NCBI GenBank assembly: GCA_030652115.1 | Contig: JAUSBK010000007.1 | Coordinates: forward strand, 62,001 to 126,000 | Source: Coriobacteriia bacterium | Lineage (GTDB): Bacteria; Actinomycetota; Coriobacteriia; Anaerosomatales; Anaerosomataceae | Reading direction: 5' to 3' | Length of the DNA: 64,000 nucleotides | Shown here: in pieces, positions 52,402-62,113 of the stretch | How positions within the stretch are numbered: the first letter of the stretch is position 1 | How the letters are laid out: every line of letters begins with the position of its first letter | The notes under the pieces: model-generated | Told to the model about the DNA's origin: nothing | What the model saw: the letters and a program-made list of their open reading frames with translations, nothing else | Databases searched by the model: none | Program-made: the position numbers and the translations under genes

Positions 52402-54468
52402 GTGCGCGAGCTGAAGGTCGTTTCCGAGTTCGAGCCTGCCGGCGATCAGCCCACCGCGATAGCGGGGCTGGCAGAAGGCGTCCGCGCTGGCCTGCACGAC
52501 CAGACGCTTCTCGGCGTCACCGGCTCGGGCAAGACCTTCACGATGGCCAAGCTCATCGAGGCGGTCCAGAAGCCCACGCTCATCCTTGCGCCCAACAAGA
52601 CGCTTGCCGCGCAGCTCGCGAGCGAGATCCGCGACACGATGCCCGAGAACGCGGTCATGTACTTCGTCTCGTACTACGACTACTACCAGCCCGAGGCATA
52701 CGTCCCCACCACCGACACGTTCATCGAGAAGGACGCCAGCATCAACGCCGAGGTGGAGAAGCTCCGCCATGCGGCCACTGCGGCGCTGCTCTCACGCAAG
52801 GACGTGGTGGTCGTCGCCAGCGTGTCGTGCATCTACGGCATCGGTTCGCCCGAGGACTACGCGGGCATGGCGGTCTTCCTCTCCGAGGGCGTCACGTACG
52901 ATCGCGACCAGCTCATCCGCGACCTTATCGACGTGAACTACGACCGCAACGACTACGAGCTCCAGCGCGGTGCATTCAGGGTGCGGGGAGATGTGCTCGA
53001 CATCTTCCCGCCGTACGCCGATGTGCCCATCCGGGTCGCGTTCTTCGGCGACGAGATCGAGTCGATCACGGAGTTCGACCACGTCACCGGCGAGGTGATC
53101 AACCGATTCACCGCCACGCCTGTCTGGCCAGCGACACACTATGTGACGCCGAAGGAGAAGCTGCAGGGTGCCATCGCCAACATACGCGAGGAGTTGCACG
53201 AGCGGCTGGTGCAGCTGAATACCGAGGGCAACCTCCTCGCAGCTCAGCGGCTCGAGATGCGCACCGCCTACGACCTTGAGATGCTCGAGGAGATGGGCTA
53301 CTGCAACGGGATCGAGAACTACTCCCGGCACCTCGACGGTCGCAGCCCCGGGGAGCCGCCGCACACGCTCATCGACTACTTCGGCGAGGACTTCTTGTGC
53401 ATCATCGACGAGAGCCACGTGACCGTCCCGCAGCTCCACGGCATGTACGAGGGCGATCGTTCGCGGAAGCTTACGCTCGTGGAGCACGGATTCCGGCTGC
53501 CGAGCGCGCTCGACAACCGGCCGCTCAAGTTCGACGAGTTCCGCGCGCGCATCCCGCAGACGGTCTTCGTGTCGGCCACGCCGGGCGACTACGAGATGCG
53601 TACCGCCCAGCGCGTCGTCGAGCAGATCATCCGACCCACCGGCCTCGTCGACCCTGCGATCGAAGTGCGCCCGACCCACGGCCAGATCGACGACCTCATG
53701 GGCGAGGTGCGGGAGCGCGCCGAGCGAAACGAGCGAACGCTCGTCACCACCCTCACCAAAAAGATGGCCGAGGACCTGGCCGACTACCTATTCGAACACG
53801 GCATCAAGGTCCGCTACATGCACTCGGACATCGGCACGCTCGAGCGTGTGGAGATCCTGCGGGACCTTCGGGCCGGGGTCATCGACTGTCTCGTGGGCAT
53901 CAACCTGCTCCGCGAGGGACTCGACCTGCCCGAGGTCTCGCTTGTGGCGATACTCGACGCGGACAAGGAAGGGTTCCTTCGCAACCACCGCTCGCTCATC
54001 CAGACGATCGGCCGGGCGGCGCGTAACGTCTCCGGTGAGGTCATCCTCTACGCCGACAAGGTCACTGACTCGATGCGCACGGCCATGGATGAGACCGACC
54101 GCCGTCGCGCCCGCCAGGTGGCGTTCAACGCCGAGCACGGGATCGAGCCTCAGACGATCCGCAAGGCGATCCACGACATCGCGCAGTACGTTCGCGAAAC
54201 GGAGGTCGGCCTCGAGCCGAGCGTGGATGTAGCGAGCGAGCTGGGCAAGCTTCCGCGCGAGGAGTTGGCGCGCGTGATCGCGGCGATGGAAGAGGACATG
54301 CACGGCGCTGCCGAGGCGCTCGACTTCGAGAGCGCGGCGCGCCTTCGCGACCAGGTCGTGAAGATCAAGGCTGAAGTGGAGTCCACCACCGCCGATGAGG
54401 TCCTCTCGCGCCTGAAGCAGGGCGCCCGGCGCGGCAGCGCCCACGGGGTGCGCAAGCGGAAGCGTTAG
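52402..54468 (+). CDS. uvrB: Excinuclease ABC subunit B
   Basis: The 688-residue protein verifies DNA damage in nucleotide excision repair. Visible are [14 protein letters not shown] (Walker A), the DNA-inserting beta-hairpin [58 protein letters not shown] and [26 protein letters not shown] motif that binds UvrC is near the C-terminus ([24 protein letters not shown]). GTG start follows TAGGAGAG with short spacing. uvrA and uvrC are outside the window. Confidence 0.96.
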   Translation: MRELKVVSEFEPAGDQPTAIAGLAEGVRAGLHDQTLLGVTGSGKTFTMAKLIEAVQKPTLILAPNKTLAAQLASEIRDTMPENAVMYFVSYYDYYQPEAYVPTTDTFIEKDASINAEVEKLRHAATAALLSRKDVVVVASVSCIYGIGSPEDYAGMAVFLSEGVTYDRDQLIRDLIDVNYDRNDYELQRGAFRVRGDVLDIFPPYADVPIRVAFFGDEIESITEFDHVTGEVINRFTATPVWPATHYVTPKEKLQGAIANIREELHERLVQLNTEGNLLAAQRLEMRTAYDLEMLEEMGYCNGIENYSRHLDGRSPGEPPHTLIDYFGEDFLCIIDESHVTVPQLHGMYEGDRSRKLTLVEHGFRLPSALDNRPLKFDEFRARIPQTVFVSATPGDYEMRTAQRVVEQIIRPTGLVDPAIEVRPTHGQIDDLMGEVRERAERNERTLVTTLTKKMAEDLADYLFEHGIKVRYMHSDIGTLERVEILRDLRAGVIDCLVGINLLREGLDLPEVSLVAILDADKEGFLRNHRSLIQTIGRAARNVSGEVILYADKVTDSMRTAMDETDRRRARQVAFNAEHGIEPQTIRKAIHDIAQYVRETEVGLEPSVDVASELGKLPREELARVIAAMEEDMHGAAEALDFESAARLRDQVVKIKAEVESTTADEVLSRLKQGARRGSAHGVRKRKR

Positions 54469-54492
54469 TGCCATGACGCGGTACGCCGTGAA

Positions 54493-54602
54493 CCACGCTG
54501 CGTAGTCCTCGCAGGGGGCCCTCGGTGCCTCGGAGGACATGCCTCCTCGGCACCTTCCCCTGCTGCGGAGTGACTCCGCTTAGGTTCCGCCGTGCCGCGT
54601 CA
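54493..54602. repeat. Palindromic repeat related to the trpA insert
   Basis: An interrupted palindrome is seen: GCAGGGGGCCCTCGGTGCCT, CGGAGGA, CATGCC, then TCCTCGGCACCTTCCCCTGC. It fills the intergenic space between uvrB and the converging unknown gene and aligns with 11923-12045. It contains no reading frame and could act as a bidirectional terminator. Confidence 0.65.
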
Positions 54603-55238
54603 GTCCGCCACAGCAATCATCTCTACCCGCGTGATGACGCCGTTCTCGACTGTCACCTTCCACTGGTCGCGGAATGCGTCCGGCATCGCGGTTGTGGAGC
54701 CCGCCGCGTAGTCACGCAGTTGCTCGATGGTCGCGGAATGGGTCTCAAGCCCCTCCACGCCACCGGTGTTGTAGGTGATGAGAGCGGCATCCGACAGTGG
54801 CACCGACTCGGGAGTCTCCGACTCGTTGACGTAGAGGATTCCGTTGCCCGGAACGGTCATGCCGTGGCTGGACGCATACGCGTCGGCCTCGGCGCCGGTG
54901 AAGATGTCGAAGAGGTCGACGCTGGCCTCCCATGCGCCGGTTGAGCCGGTGACTGCGCGCACGTATGCGTAGCGTACGTAACTCGGCTTGGGCACCTCCG
55001 CCACGTCCTCACCGGTCTCCACCACCTCGGACCCGACTTCGGCCTCGGTCTCTGTCTCGGGCGCTTCGGTCTCAGTCTCCGTGGCGTCCTCGGCAACCGA
55101 TGCGTCATCATCGGTCGCGCGAGAAGACAGGTACCACGCGGTGCCGCCGGCGATGATCGCAACCAGCAGCAGGGTCACGACGAGAACCCAGACAGGGACG
55201 CTCTTGCCCGTGCCAGTGGCGGATGGTTCGGCGGTCAT
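54600..55238 (-). CDS. Membrane-anchored paralog 4 of a four-gene array
   Basis: The 212-residue protein has a short cytoplasmic start, one membrane segment (VPVWVLVVTLLLVAIIAGG), an acidic Thr/Glu-rich linker and an extracytoplasmic domain containing ASVDLFDIFTGAEADAYASSHG and, at the end, WKVTVENGVITRVE. The same order is found in the three upstream genes, so this is the most diverged member of a tandem family. The function is unknown. No Cys is present outside the membrane. It faces the palindromic repeat after uvrB. Confidence 0.7.
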   Translation of the reverse strand: MTAEPSATGTGKSVPVWVLVVTLLLVAIIAGGTAWYLSSRATDDDASVAEDATETETEAPETETEAEVGSEVVETGEDVAEVPKPSYVRYAYVRAVTGSTGAWEASVDLFDIFTGAEADAYASSHGMTVPGNGILYVNESETPESVPLSDAALITYNTGGVEGLETHSATIEQLRDYAAGSTTAMPDAFRDQWKVTVENGVITRVEMIAVAD

Positions 55239-55248
55239 CGGTACTCCC

Positions 55249-55962
55249 TTACGGCTCGTAATAGGAATCGCGTGGCTGCTCTTCGATGATCGTCACGTGT
55301 TCGTCCTCGACGCTGAACCAGTAGTACCGGTTGAGGAGCTGTTCTTCGTCCTCGTACATGTAGATGCGGTCGTAGAACTCGCCGAACGTGACCACCTGCT
55401 TGTCCATGCCCGGGCCGTAGAAGCCGGGTGCCGGCATGTCGGGCCACGTGTACATCCATACGACCGGCTGGTCGCCGGACAGAACACGGTAGGACGCGAC
55501 ACCGTGCTCCTCGTTGCGCGGGTACCAGTAGTTGGCGTTGTAGTATGCCGCATCGCCTCGGCTGGTCAGGTAGTCGAGCGCCTCGGTCCCGGTGAGGAAG
55601 GCTGCCGAGTCCACGTCCACCCAGAGACTCGCCCAGGACCCGCCGCTTTCGTCGCGGATGCCCTTGAGCTGTCCGAAGATGCGCACCTCGGTCTCGTCGC
55701 TCGGACCCGCATTGGGGATGACCGGCTCATCTTCGGCCTCAACGTCCGTTTCTGTCGGCTCCGGCTCCTCGGACTCCGTCTCCGCGGTCACTTCCGGTGT
55801 GGCCGTTGCCTCGACGGTGGCGGTCGACTCCTCTGCGACATCGACGTCATCATCGCCAGCGCGGCCGAGCGCGTACGCTCCGGCGATAAGGCCGATCAGG
55901 AGTACCGCGGCTCCTGCGCCAGCAGCGATACGCTGGTTCTTGCTCAGGTCGGACCACTTCAT
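55249..55962 (-). CDS. Membrane-anchored paralog 3 of a four-gene array
   Basis: The 237-residue protein repeats the family plan: membrane segment (IAAGAGAAVLLIGLIAGAYAL), acidic Val/Thr/Glu linker, then WASLWVDVDSAAFLTGTEALDYL and an aromatic-rich region (YYNANYWYPRNEE, WMYTWPDMPAPGFYGPGMD, YYWFSVEDEHVTIIEE). The central part differs from its neighbours and is richer in Tyr and Trp, which may reflect a different ligand. Function is unknown. It lies 15 bp after the preceding paralog. Confidence 0.7.
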   Translation of the reverse strand: MKWSDLSKNQRIAAGAGAAVLLIGLIAGAYALGRAGDDDVDVAEESTATVEATATPEVTAETESEEPEPTETDVEAEDEPVIPNAGPSDETEVRIFGQLKGIRDESGGSWASLWVDVDSAAFLTGTEALDYLTSRGDAAYYNANYWYPRNEEHGVASYRVLSGDQPVVWMYTWPDMPAPGFYGPGMDKQVVTFGEFYDRIYMYEDEEQLLNRYYWFSVEDEHVTIIEEQPRDSYYEP

Positions 55963-55977
55963 CTGAGGCTCCCCCCG

Positions 55978-56646
55978 TTACGGCACGTACTGCGCCTCGA
56001 TAGCGGTGACGGTGCCGTTGGTGATGGTGATCCAGTAGATCGATGCTTTGAAGGCGCTTGCGTTCGGTCCGCTCAGGGCTGCCACCCACTGGTCGAGGGT
56101 GAGCGTGTGTCCCTCGGAATCAGAGGTACCATCATCGTTCGTCACGACCGTCACCGGTATCCCGGTCTGAATCGGGAACTCACGGATCTTCGGGTTGTCG
56201 TTCACCACGTAGTAGTCGTTCGGCGGCGGGGACTCGTCTCCGTGGGCGGTTGCAGCGGCAGCTGCCTCGGGGCCGGTCAGCCACAACACGTAGTCGATGC
56301 GCATCACGTACGCGCCCGAGGACCCCGTGACGTCCACGATGAGGCCCGGCTGACGCTCGGTCGCAACTGCCGTGGTCCCGCTATCCGCAGCGGTGGGCTC
56401 CTCAGTGGTCGTCGCAGGCAGCTCCTCGGTATCTTCGGAATCCGTTTCCGAGGCGGTCTCATCGGCCTCGGTGACCTCATCCGACTCCGTATCGCCGCCA
56501 GCGTCCTCGAGTTCGGTGACGCGATCTTCGAGGTCACTGACTTCGGATCCGCGGAAGAACCACCCGCCTGCCACACCCGCGATCAGCGCCAGTACCACAC
56601 CGGCTGCGATGAGCACGATCTTCTTCGTGCGCTCACTGTCCGCCAT
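55978..56646 (-). CDS. Membrane-anchored paralog 2 of a four-gene array
   Basis: The 222-residue protein has one membrane segment (IVLIAAGVVLALIAGVAGGWFF), a coiled segment (SDLEDRVTELEDAG), an acidic linker and a C-terminal domain with YVLWLTGPEAAAAATAHG, DYYVVNDNPKIREFPIQTG, LTLDQWVAAL and ITITNGTVTAIEAQYVP. This domain is close to that of paralog 1, so these two diverged most recently. Function is unknown; an extracytoplasmic sensing or binding role is possible. Confidence 0.7.
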   Translation of the reverse strand: MADSERTKKIVLIAAGVVLALIAGVAGGWFFRGSEVSDLEDRVTELEDAGGDTESDEVTEADETASETDSEDTEELPATTTEEPTAADSGTTAVATERQPGLIVDVTGSSGAYVMRIDYVLWLTGPEAAAAATAHGDESPPPNDYYVVNDNPKIREFPIQTGIPVTVVTNDDGTSDSEGHTLTLDQWVAALSGPNASAFKASIYWITITNGTVTAIEAQYVP

Positions 56647-56682
56647 CGGGTCCTCCCCCCTCGGTATCCTATGGAGGCGAAG

Positions 56683-57363
56683 CTAGGGCAAGTAGAGCTG
56701 CTCGATCACAGTCACCACGCCGTTGGTCAGCGTCACGATGTACGTGCCGCTCCTGTACGCATCTGCGCTTGACCCGTTCACGGCCGAGGCCCATTCGGCG
56801 AGCGACATGGATCGGCCCATCGGGTCGACGGTGCCGTCGGCATTGGTGGTGACCCGCACGGTGAGTCCGGCCTGCATCGGGAACTCGCGCACCTTCGGGT
56901 TGTCGTTCACGACGTAGAAGTCGTTCGCCGGCACCTCTTCGCCGTGGGCCTCCGCTGCGTCTGCCGCCTCCTGCCCGGTGAGGAACTGGACGAAGTCGAT
57001 CGACAGCACGTACGAGTCGCCTGAGGCCTTCACTCCCACCACTTCACCGGTCATCTGGTCTATCGTGGGCGGGAAGGTGCCCGAATCGTAGCTGATGTCG
57101 AGGTCGCCGCCTTCGGGCTCTGAGGCGAGTGTGGTGGTTGCTTCGCTGGCGGTGAGCGTCGTATCGCCGGACGGTGTATCCACCGAGCCGGTGGCGTCTG
57201 CAGTCGAGGTGCTCTCACGTTCGTTGCTGGTCTTGCCGGGCTCGTCGCCGAGCACTGCCCAGGCGGCTCCTGCCGCCACGAGCAACAGCACCACGCCGAG
57301 TGCGATGTACAGGGTCTTCTTCTTGCTGGTCGTGCGTCGTGCTTCACGGATTTCATCACTCAT
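56683..57363 (-). CDS. Membrane-anchored paralog 1 of a four-gene array
   Basis: The 226-residue protein starts with a basic cytoplasmic stretch (EARRTTSKKK), one membrane segment (LYIALGVVLLLVAAGAAWAVL), a Ser/Thr/Glu linker and a domain with VQFLTGQEAADAAEAHG, FYVVNDNPKVREFPMQAG, MSLAEWASAVNG and TLTNGVVTVIEQLYLP. It is the first gene of the array and divergent from an ABC-2 exporter operon, the intergenic region (143 bp) presumably holding both promoters. Function is unknown. Confidence 0.7.
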   Translation of the reverse strand: MSDEIREARRTTSKKKTLYIALGVVLLLVAAGAAWAVLGDEPGKTSNERESTSTADATGSVDTPSGDTTLTASEATTTLASEPEGGDLDISYDSGTFPPTIDQMTGEVVGVKASGDSYVLSIDFVQFLTGQEAADAAEAHGEEVPANDFYVVNDNPKVREFPMQAGLTVRVTTNADGTVDPMGRSMSLAEWASAVNGSSADAYRSGTYIVTLTNGVVTVIEQLYLP

Positions 57364-57506
57364 GGATATGTCCTCCTTTGACGTTGCCTAGTATGACGCA
57401 ACACGTGCGCCGTATCAGCAACAGATGTGCGCCGGGCGAGCCCTCGGACTGCTCGCGCGGTTGGAGTACGCTTGTGAGACGCAAGTGGCGGGACGAGGGA
57501 GAGAGC

Positions 57507-58442
57507 ATGACCGATGTGATCAGCACTCGCGGCCTCACGAAGTACTACGGGAAGACGCGAGGTGTCGAGAATCTCACGATGTCCGTACCCGCGGGCGCCG
57601 TGTACGGCTTCCTCGGGCCGAACGGGGCGGGCAAGACCACCACGATCCGATGTCTCCTCGGCATGCTGAAGCCCACTGCCGGTGATGCCGAAATCCTCGG
57701 CGAGCGCATCTCGCTCGACGGATCCGCGCTGCGGCGCCGCATCGGCTACGTGGCCGGCGAGGTGCGGCTGTACGACAAGGAGACCGGGCACTGGCACCTC
57801 GACTACGTTGCCGGCTTCCGTGGCGAGAAGGGAGCGCTCACCAAAGACCTCCTCGAGCGCTTCGATTTCGACCCCTCGAAGAAGGTCAAGGAGCTCTCCA
57901 AGGGCAACAAGCAGAAGCTCGCCCTGATCCTCGGCATGGCGCACGACCCGGAGCTGCTCATCCTCGACGAGCCCACCAGCGGTCTCGATCCGCTCAACCA
58001 GGAGTCCGTCTACGCGGTCATCGACGAGCGCGTAGCGGCCGGCCGCACGGTCTTCTTGTCGAGCCACGTGCTCTCCGAGGTCGAGCGTGTCTGCGATCGC
58101 GTGGGCATCATCCGTTCCGGGCGGCTCGTGGCCGAGGAGGGCGTGCAGGCGCTGCTCGGCAAGCGGCTCCGGGAGATCGAGGTCACGTTCGCCGAGCCGG
58201 TCGAGTCGGCATTCCTCGCCAGCGTGCCGGGCATCGACAACGTTCTGGCCGTGAGCGACACGGTGCTCACCGCCCGCGCGAAAGGCGACGTGGTCGATGC
58301 GGTCATCAAGCGCATCGCCGAGCGGAGGGTCGCCGACGTGCGCATCCAGCAGGCCAGTCTCGAGGACGTCTTCCTCGAGTACTACCGGGCTGAGGCGGGC
58401 GACGAGGCGCCGATCGTCACAGAGGGAGGGGAGGACCGATGA
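57507..58442 (+). CDS. ABC-2 transporter ATP-binding protein
   Basis: The 311-residue ATPase has Walker A GPNGAGKTTTIR, signature LSKGNKQKLALI, Walker B LLILDEPTSGLDPLN and H-loop SSHVLSEVERVCD, with a C-terminal accessory domain of the BcrA/NatA type. ATG 57507 follows GAGGGAGAG; the frame is open further upstream but without family similarity. Its stop overlaps the permease start. It is separate from the exporter at 47.4 kb and has no adjacent two-component system. Confidence 0.9.
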   Translation: MTDVISTRGLTKYYGKTRGVENLTMSVPAGAVYGFLGPNGAGKTTTIRCLLGMLKPTAGDAEILGERISLDGSALRRRIGYVAGEVRLYDKETGHWHLDYVAGFRGEKGALTKDLLERFDFDPSKKVKELSKGNKQKLALILGMAHDPELLILDEPTSGLDPLNQESVYAVIDERVAAGRTVFLSSHVLSEVERVCDRVGIIRSGRLVAEEGVQALLGKRLREIEVTFAEPVESAFLASVPGIDNVLAVSDTVLTARAKGDVVDAVIKRIAERRVADVRIQQASLEDVFLEYYRAEAGDEAPIVTEGGEDR

Positions 58443-59236
58443 GCTGGACGCTCCTGCGTGGCACGTTGCACCAGCACCGCAGCTCGATCTTCTGGTTCTC
58501 CTTCGGGCTGGTGAGCTACGCCTGGATGATGACCTGGTTCTATCCCCAGCTCGGCGGGAACCAGTACGCCGAGCTGATCGAAAGCATGCCCGCCGAGATG
58601 ATGGCGATCTTCGGCGGTACGGAGGTCTCGTTCGCCTCCCTCGGCGGCTACTTCCAGACCGAGTACCTCGGGCTCATGTGGATGCTGATCGTGGCATCGG
58701 CGCTCATCATCTTCGCGGTGCGGGCGTTCGCCGGCGAGATCGCCAATGGCACGATGGAGTTCGTGCTCACGCAGCCGATCTCGCGCGTGAAAGTCGCGAT
58801 CACGCGCGTTGTGGCACTCATCGGGTACGCGATCATGCTCGCTGCGGCGAGCTTCGCGCCCATCATGATCTTCGGACCCAAGTACGAGATCGACCTGAGC
58901 GCCGAGACGTTCTGGACGCTATCCGCCTTCGGCACGCTCTTCATGCTGGCGATCGGCGGTTTCGCGCTGCTGCTGAGCTCGATGTTCCGCGGCGGCGGCA
59001 AGCCCGGGGCGATCGCCGCGGGCGTTCTCGTGCTGTTCTGGATAGCCGACCTCGTGGCCAGCGTTTCGGAAGCGGCCGAATTCTTCGATCCGGTGAACAT
59101 CGTCAGCTACTGGCAGCCCGGCAAGATCATCAACGGCGATCCGGTGGCCGGTGAGGCGTGGTGGCTCTACGGGGTCATCGCGGTGGTGACGCTCATCGGG
59201 TCCGTCGTGATCTTCTCCCGTCGCGACGTCGCGTAG
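58439..59236 (+). CDS. ABC-2 type permease
   Basis: The 265-residue protein has about six membrane segments with SSIFWFSFGLVSYAWMMTWFY first, then a loop with MPAEMMAIFGGTEVSFASLGGYFQTEY, and VRAFAGEIANGTMEFVLTQPISRVKVAITRVV, a coupling segment typical of ABC-2 permeases. One permease gene per operon suggests a homodimer. It starts on ATGA overlapping the ATPase. A metal ATPase gene follows after 13 bp, so the three may be co-transcribed. Confidence 0.8.
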   Translation: MSWTLLRGTLHQHRSSIFWFSFGLVSYAWMMTWFYPQLGGNQYAELIESMPAEMMAIFGGTEVSFASLGGYFQTEYLGLMWMLIVASALIIFAVRAFAGEIANGTMEFVLTQPISRVKVAITRVVALIGYAIMLAAASFAPIMIFGPKYEIDLSAETFWTLSAFGTLFMLAIGGFALLLSSMFRGGGKPGAIAAGVLVLFWIADLVASVSEAAEFFDPVNIVSYWQPGKIINGDPVAGEAWWLYGVIAVVTLIGSVVIFSRRDVA

Positions 59237-59249
59237 GACCGGGGAGCGC

Positions 59250-61625
59250 ATGGCCGGGCCGCATACTCACGAGTACGACCTCACGACGCTGCTGCCGGGC
59301 GAGCGCTACTGCCCCGCGTGTGCGGGCCGCGTCTGCGATGCGCTGACCGCGCTGGAGGGCGTGACGCAGGCCGAGTGCGATCTTGCCATCGGCGTGCTCA
59401 GCGTCACGCGCGACCCGAAGCTGCTGTCCGGTGCGGCCCTCGAGTCGACGCTGCGGCGCATCGTCGTGGAGGCGGCCGATGGTGTCGCACACGCCGCCTA
59501 CCGGCTCACGGGCCTCGATTGACCCGACTGCGCGCGGACCGTGGCTAAGTCCGTACGGCAGCTGCCCGGAGTGCTCTCGGCCGACGTGAACTTCGCGACC
59601 GGCATCATGCTGCTCGAATACGACGAGGCCCTCGATCCGCGCGCCCGCGCCGTGGGGGTCATCGCCGGCGCCGGACATGGCGCCGAGCCGCTCGACGATA
59701 CCGACGCTCCCGGTGTCAGGGCGACCTGGTGGACCAATCACGGCGCCGAGGTGAGCCTCGGCATCTCGGGTGCACTGATCGTCCTCGGCTGGCTGCTCGG
59801 AGGCCTGCAGTCCGAGACGCCGTCGGTTCTCGCGTACGGGCTGGCTATCATCATCGGCGGGACGCTCACATGGCGTCGCGCGGCCGCATCGCTCGTTGCC
59901 CGGACGCTCGACATGAACCTGCTCATGACCATCGCGGTCACGGGTGCGGCGGCCATGGGCGAGTGGAGCGAGGCCGCCACGGTCATCTTCCTCTTCGCTC
60001 TTGGCGGCTTGCTCGAATCGCGATCGCTCAGCCGGACGCGCCGCTCGATAGCCGAACTCATGGACCTTGCGCCGCCGCGCGCCCGGGTTCGTCGGGACGG
60101 CGCCGAAGAAGAGGTCGAGCCCGCGCAGGTTGCCGTCGGCGAGACGGTGGTCATTCGGCCAGGCGAGCGCGTGCCGCTCGACGGCGTGATCGTGGAGGGT
60201 GCATCCGCCTTTGACGAGTCGCCGATCACGGGCGAATCGGTGCCCGCCGACCGAACGGTCGGCGACACGGTTTACGCAGGCACGCTCAACACGTCCGGCC
60301 TGGTAGCGATCCGTACGACTGCGGGTGCACGCGACACAGCGCTCGCGCGCATCGTGCATCTTGTTGAGGTCGCGCAGGCCAGTCGCGCGCCAGTACAGCG
60401 GTTTGTGGACCGCTTCAGCCGCGCTTACACGCCGGTCGTCATCGTGGGGGCGCTCGCGATCGGAGTCGTCGCTCCCGTGCTCGGCGAGCTCACCGGGAGC
60501 TGGGCGGGCTTCGAGGCATGGCGCGACTGGGTGTACCGGGCGCTCGTCCTGCTCGTCGTCTCGTGTCCCTGCGCGCTCGTGGTCTCCACGCCGGTCGCCA
60601 TCGTCTCGGGCATCACGCGAGCGACCCGCGACGGCATCCTCATCAAAGGTGGAGCGTTCCTGGAGCTCGCCGGCAAGGTCCAGGCTGTCGTGTTCGACAA
60701 GACCGGCACGCTCACCGAGGGTCGCCCCGAGGTGGTCGAAACGGTGCCGCTCGGTGCGGCATCGCCTGCCCGCGTTCTCGGTCTTGCTGCGGCCCTTGAG
60801 GCGCACTCGAACCACCCGCTCGCGGCTGCAGTGGTGGCGGCTGCGCCGCAGGGGACGGTCATGAGCGTCACCGAGCTTGCCGAGGTGCCTGGCCGGGGGG
60901 TGTCCGCCCTCGTGTTCGGCGAGATCCGGGTGGCGGTCGGCAGCCTCGCGTACGTTCGCGATCTGGGCGCGGTCTCGGAACGCATGGATGCCGAGGCCGA
61001 ACGCATGGAGTCCGAGGGCCTCACGGTGCTTGCGGTGGCCGAGGGAGAGGCGCCCGGCGCGATCGCGCTCGGGCTGATCGGCATCGCCGACGCGCTGCGC
61101 CCCGAGGCGGCCGAGGTCACCTCGGCGCTCCGCGATGCGGGCGTTGCCCACGTGGTGATGCTGACGGGTGACAACCCGCGCGCCGCGGCGCGCGTGGCTG
61201 CCGAGGCGGGCATCACCGAGTACCGCGCCCGCCTGCTGCCCGAGGAAAAGACGACCACGATCGCTGACCTCCAGGAAACGTACGGAATCGTGGCGATGGT
61301 GGGGGACGGTGTGAACGACGCGCCCGCGCTCGCGGCTGCCGATATCGGCATCGCGATGGGTGGTGCGGGCGCACACATCGCGATCGAGACGGCGGACGTG
61401 GCGCTCATGCGCGATGACCCCGGCGCCGTGGTCGGGCTGCTGCTCCTGGGTCGCCGGACGATGGCCATCATCCGTCAGAACGTGGTGCTCTCCCTCGGCT
61501 TCAAGGCGCTCGTCATGGTGCTTGCGATCGCCGGTCACGCGACGCTGTGGATGGCGGTCTTCGCCGACACCGGCGTGGCGCTCATCGTGATCGCAAACGG
61601 CCTGCGGCTCCTGCGCAGCCGCTAG
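59250..61625 (+). CDS. P1B-type Zn/Cd-transporting ATPase with in-frame TGA, probable selenoprotein
   Basis: Reading one TGA (59520-59522) as Sec gives 791 residues. HMA domain 1 has a normal CPAC (ERYCPACAGRV, residues 20-23). HMA domain 2 reads RLTGLD-U-PDCARTVAKSVRQLPGV, so Sec91 replaces the first Cys of the CxxC metal site; Cys94 is the partner. The rest is a complete pump: TGES loop, CPC at 439-441 (SCPCALVVSTP), phosphorylated Asp483 (FDKTGTLTEG), SNHP and GDGVNDAPAL. TM8 ends with FADTGVALIVIANGLRLL, typical of Zn/Cd/Pb exporters. GGGGAG precedes the ATG. Without read-through the upstream part would be a 90-residue orphan and the pump would start inside its HMA motif. Confidence 0.8.
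59520..59554 (+). promoter_or_regulatory. Sec codon and bSECIS-like hairpin of the P1B ATPase gene
   Basis: After the UGA, GCGGAC (59534-59539) pairs with GUCCGU (59549-59554) in a 6-bp stem with one G-U, around the 9-base loop CGUGGCUAA. G is the second loop base, as required in bacterial SECIS elements. The loop begins CGUG, as in the other candidate in this window. Confidence 0.65.
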
Positions 61626-61694
61626 CCGCACCGGCGCGGCATCCCTCCGAGGCCGGCGCCCCGACCCGCTCGCAGACTCCACGCAGAAACCCGC

Positions 61695-61723
61695 TTGCGC
61701 TACCTTGTAATGCGAGGTACTAT
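61695..61723 (+). promoter_or_regulatory. Promoter of the coiled-coil/UbiB operon
   Basis: TTGCGC (61695-61700) and TACTAT (61718-61723) are spaced by 17 bp. Transcription would start about 30 bp before the ATG at 61762. Confidence 0.6.
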
Positions 61724-61761
61724 CCAATACACAGTATCGCCGAGGGATAGGGGATCCCGAG

Positions 61762-62103
61762 ATGACCGACGACGTGATGCGCTTCTTCGCAGCATGGATG
61801 CTCACGCACGAGGCTGCCGACGAAGGTCTGAAGGCCGCCGTGCTCCGCGGTGAGCAGGGCGGGGCCGAGGGCATGGCAGGTGGACCGGATGCGTTCGTGG
61901 ACGGGCTCGCGGCCATGGTGGCCGAGGAGAAGGAGCGGCTCAAGCGGGACCTCGAGGCGCGCGCACGTGGCGAAGAGGTCGCGATCGAGAAGCAGCCCGA
62001 TCCGGCGCTCGAGGAGGTCTGCTTCGAGGTCGCCGAACTCCGCGGCCGTCTCGACAACATCGAGTCGTTGCTCGAATCGCTCCTGCGCAAACTCGGCCAG
62101 TAG
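61762..62103 (+). CDS. Small coiled-coil protein upstream of a UbiB-family kinase
   Basis: The 113-residue protein of unknown function has an amphipathic N-terminal helix (DVMRFFAAWMLTHEAADEGL), a charged middle and a C-terminal heptad pattern (VAELRGRLDNIESLLESLLRKL) likely to form a coiled coil. It lies 10 bp before a UbiB-like kinase gene and is probably its partner or a regulator. Similar short coiled-coil proteins occur with polyhydroxyalkanoate granules, but there is no further support for that link here. Confidence 0.55.
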   Translation: MTDDVMRFFAAWMLTHEAADEGLKAAVLRGEQGGAEGMAGGPDAFVDGLAAMVAEEKERLKRDLEARARGEEVAIEKQPDPALEEVCFEVAELRGRLDNIESLLESLLRKLGQ

Positions 62104-62113
62104 GGGGTGCCCC

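Noticed and set aside
59520-61625. P1B ATPase as a separate gene starting at GTG 59541, preceded by an independent 90-residue protein
   Set aside because: The GTG lies within the HMA loop after the UPDC residues, has no ribosome site, and both halves are in the same frame with continuous family similarity.
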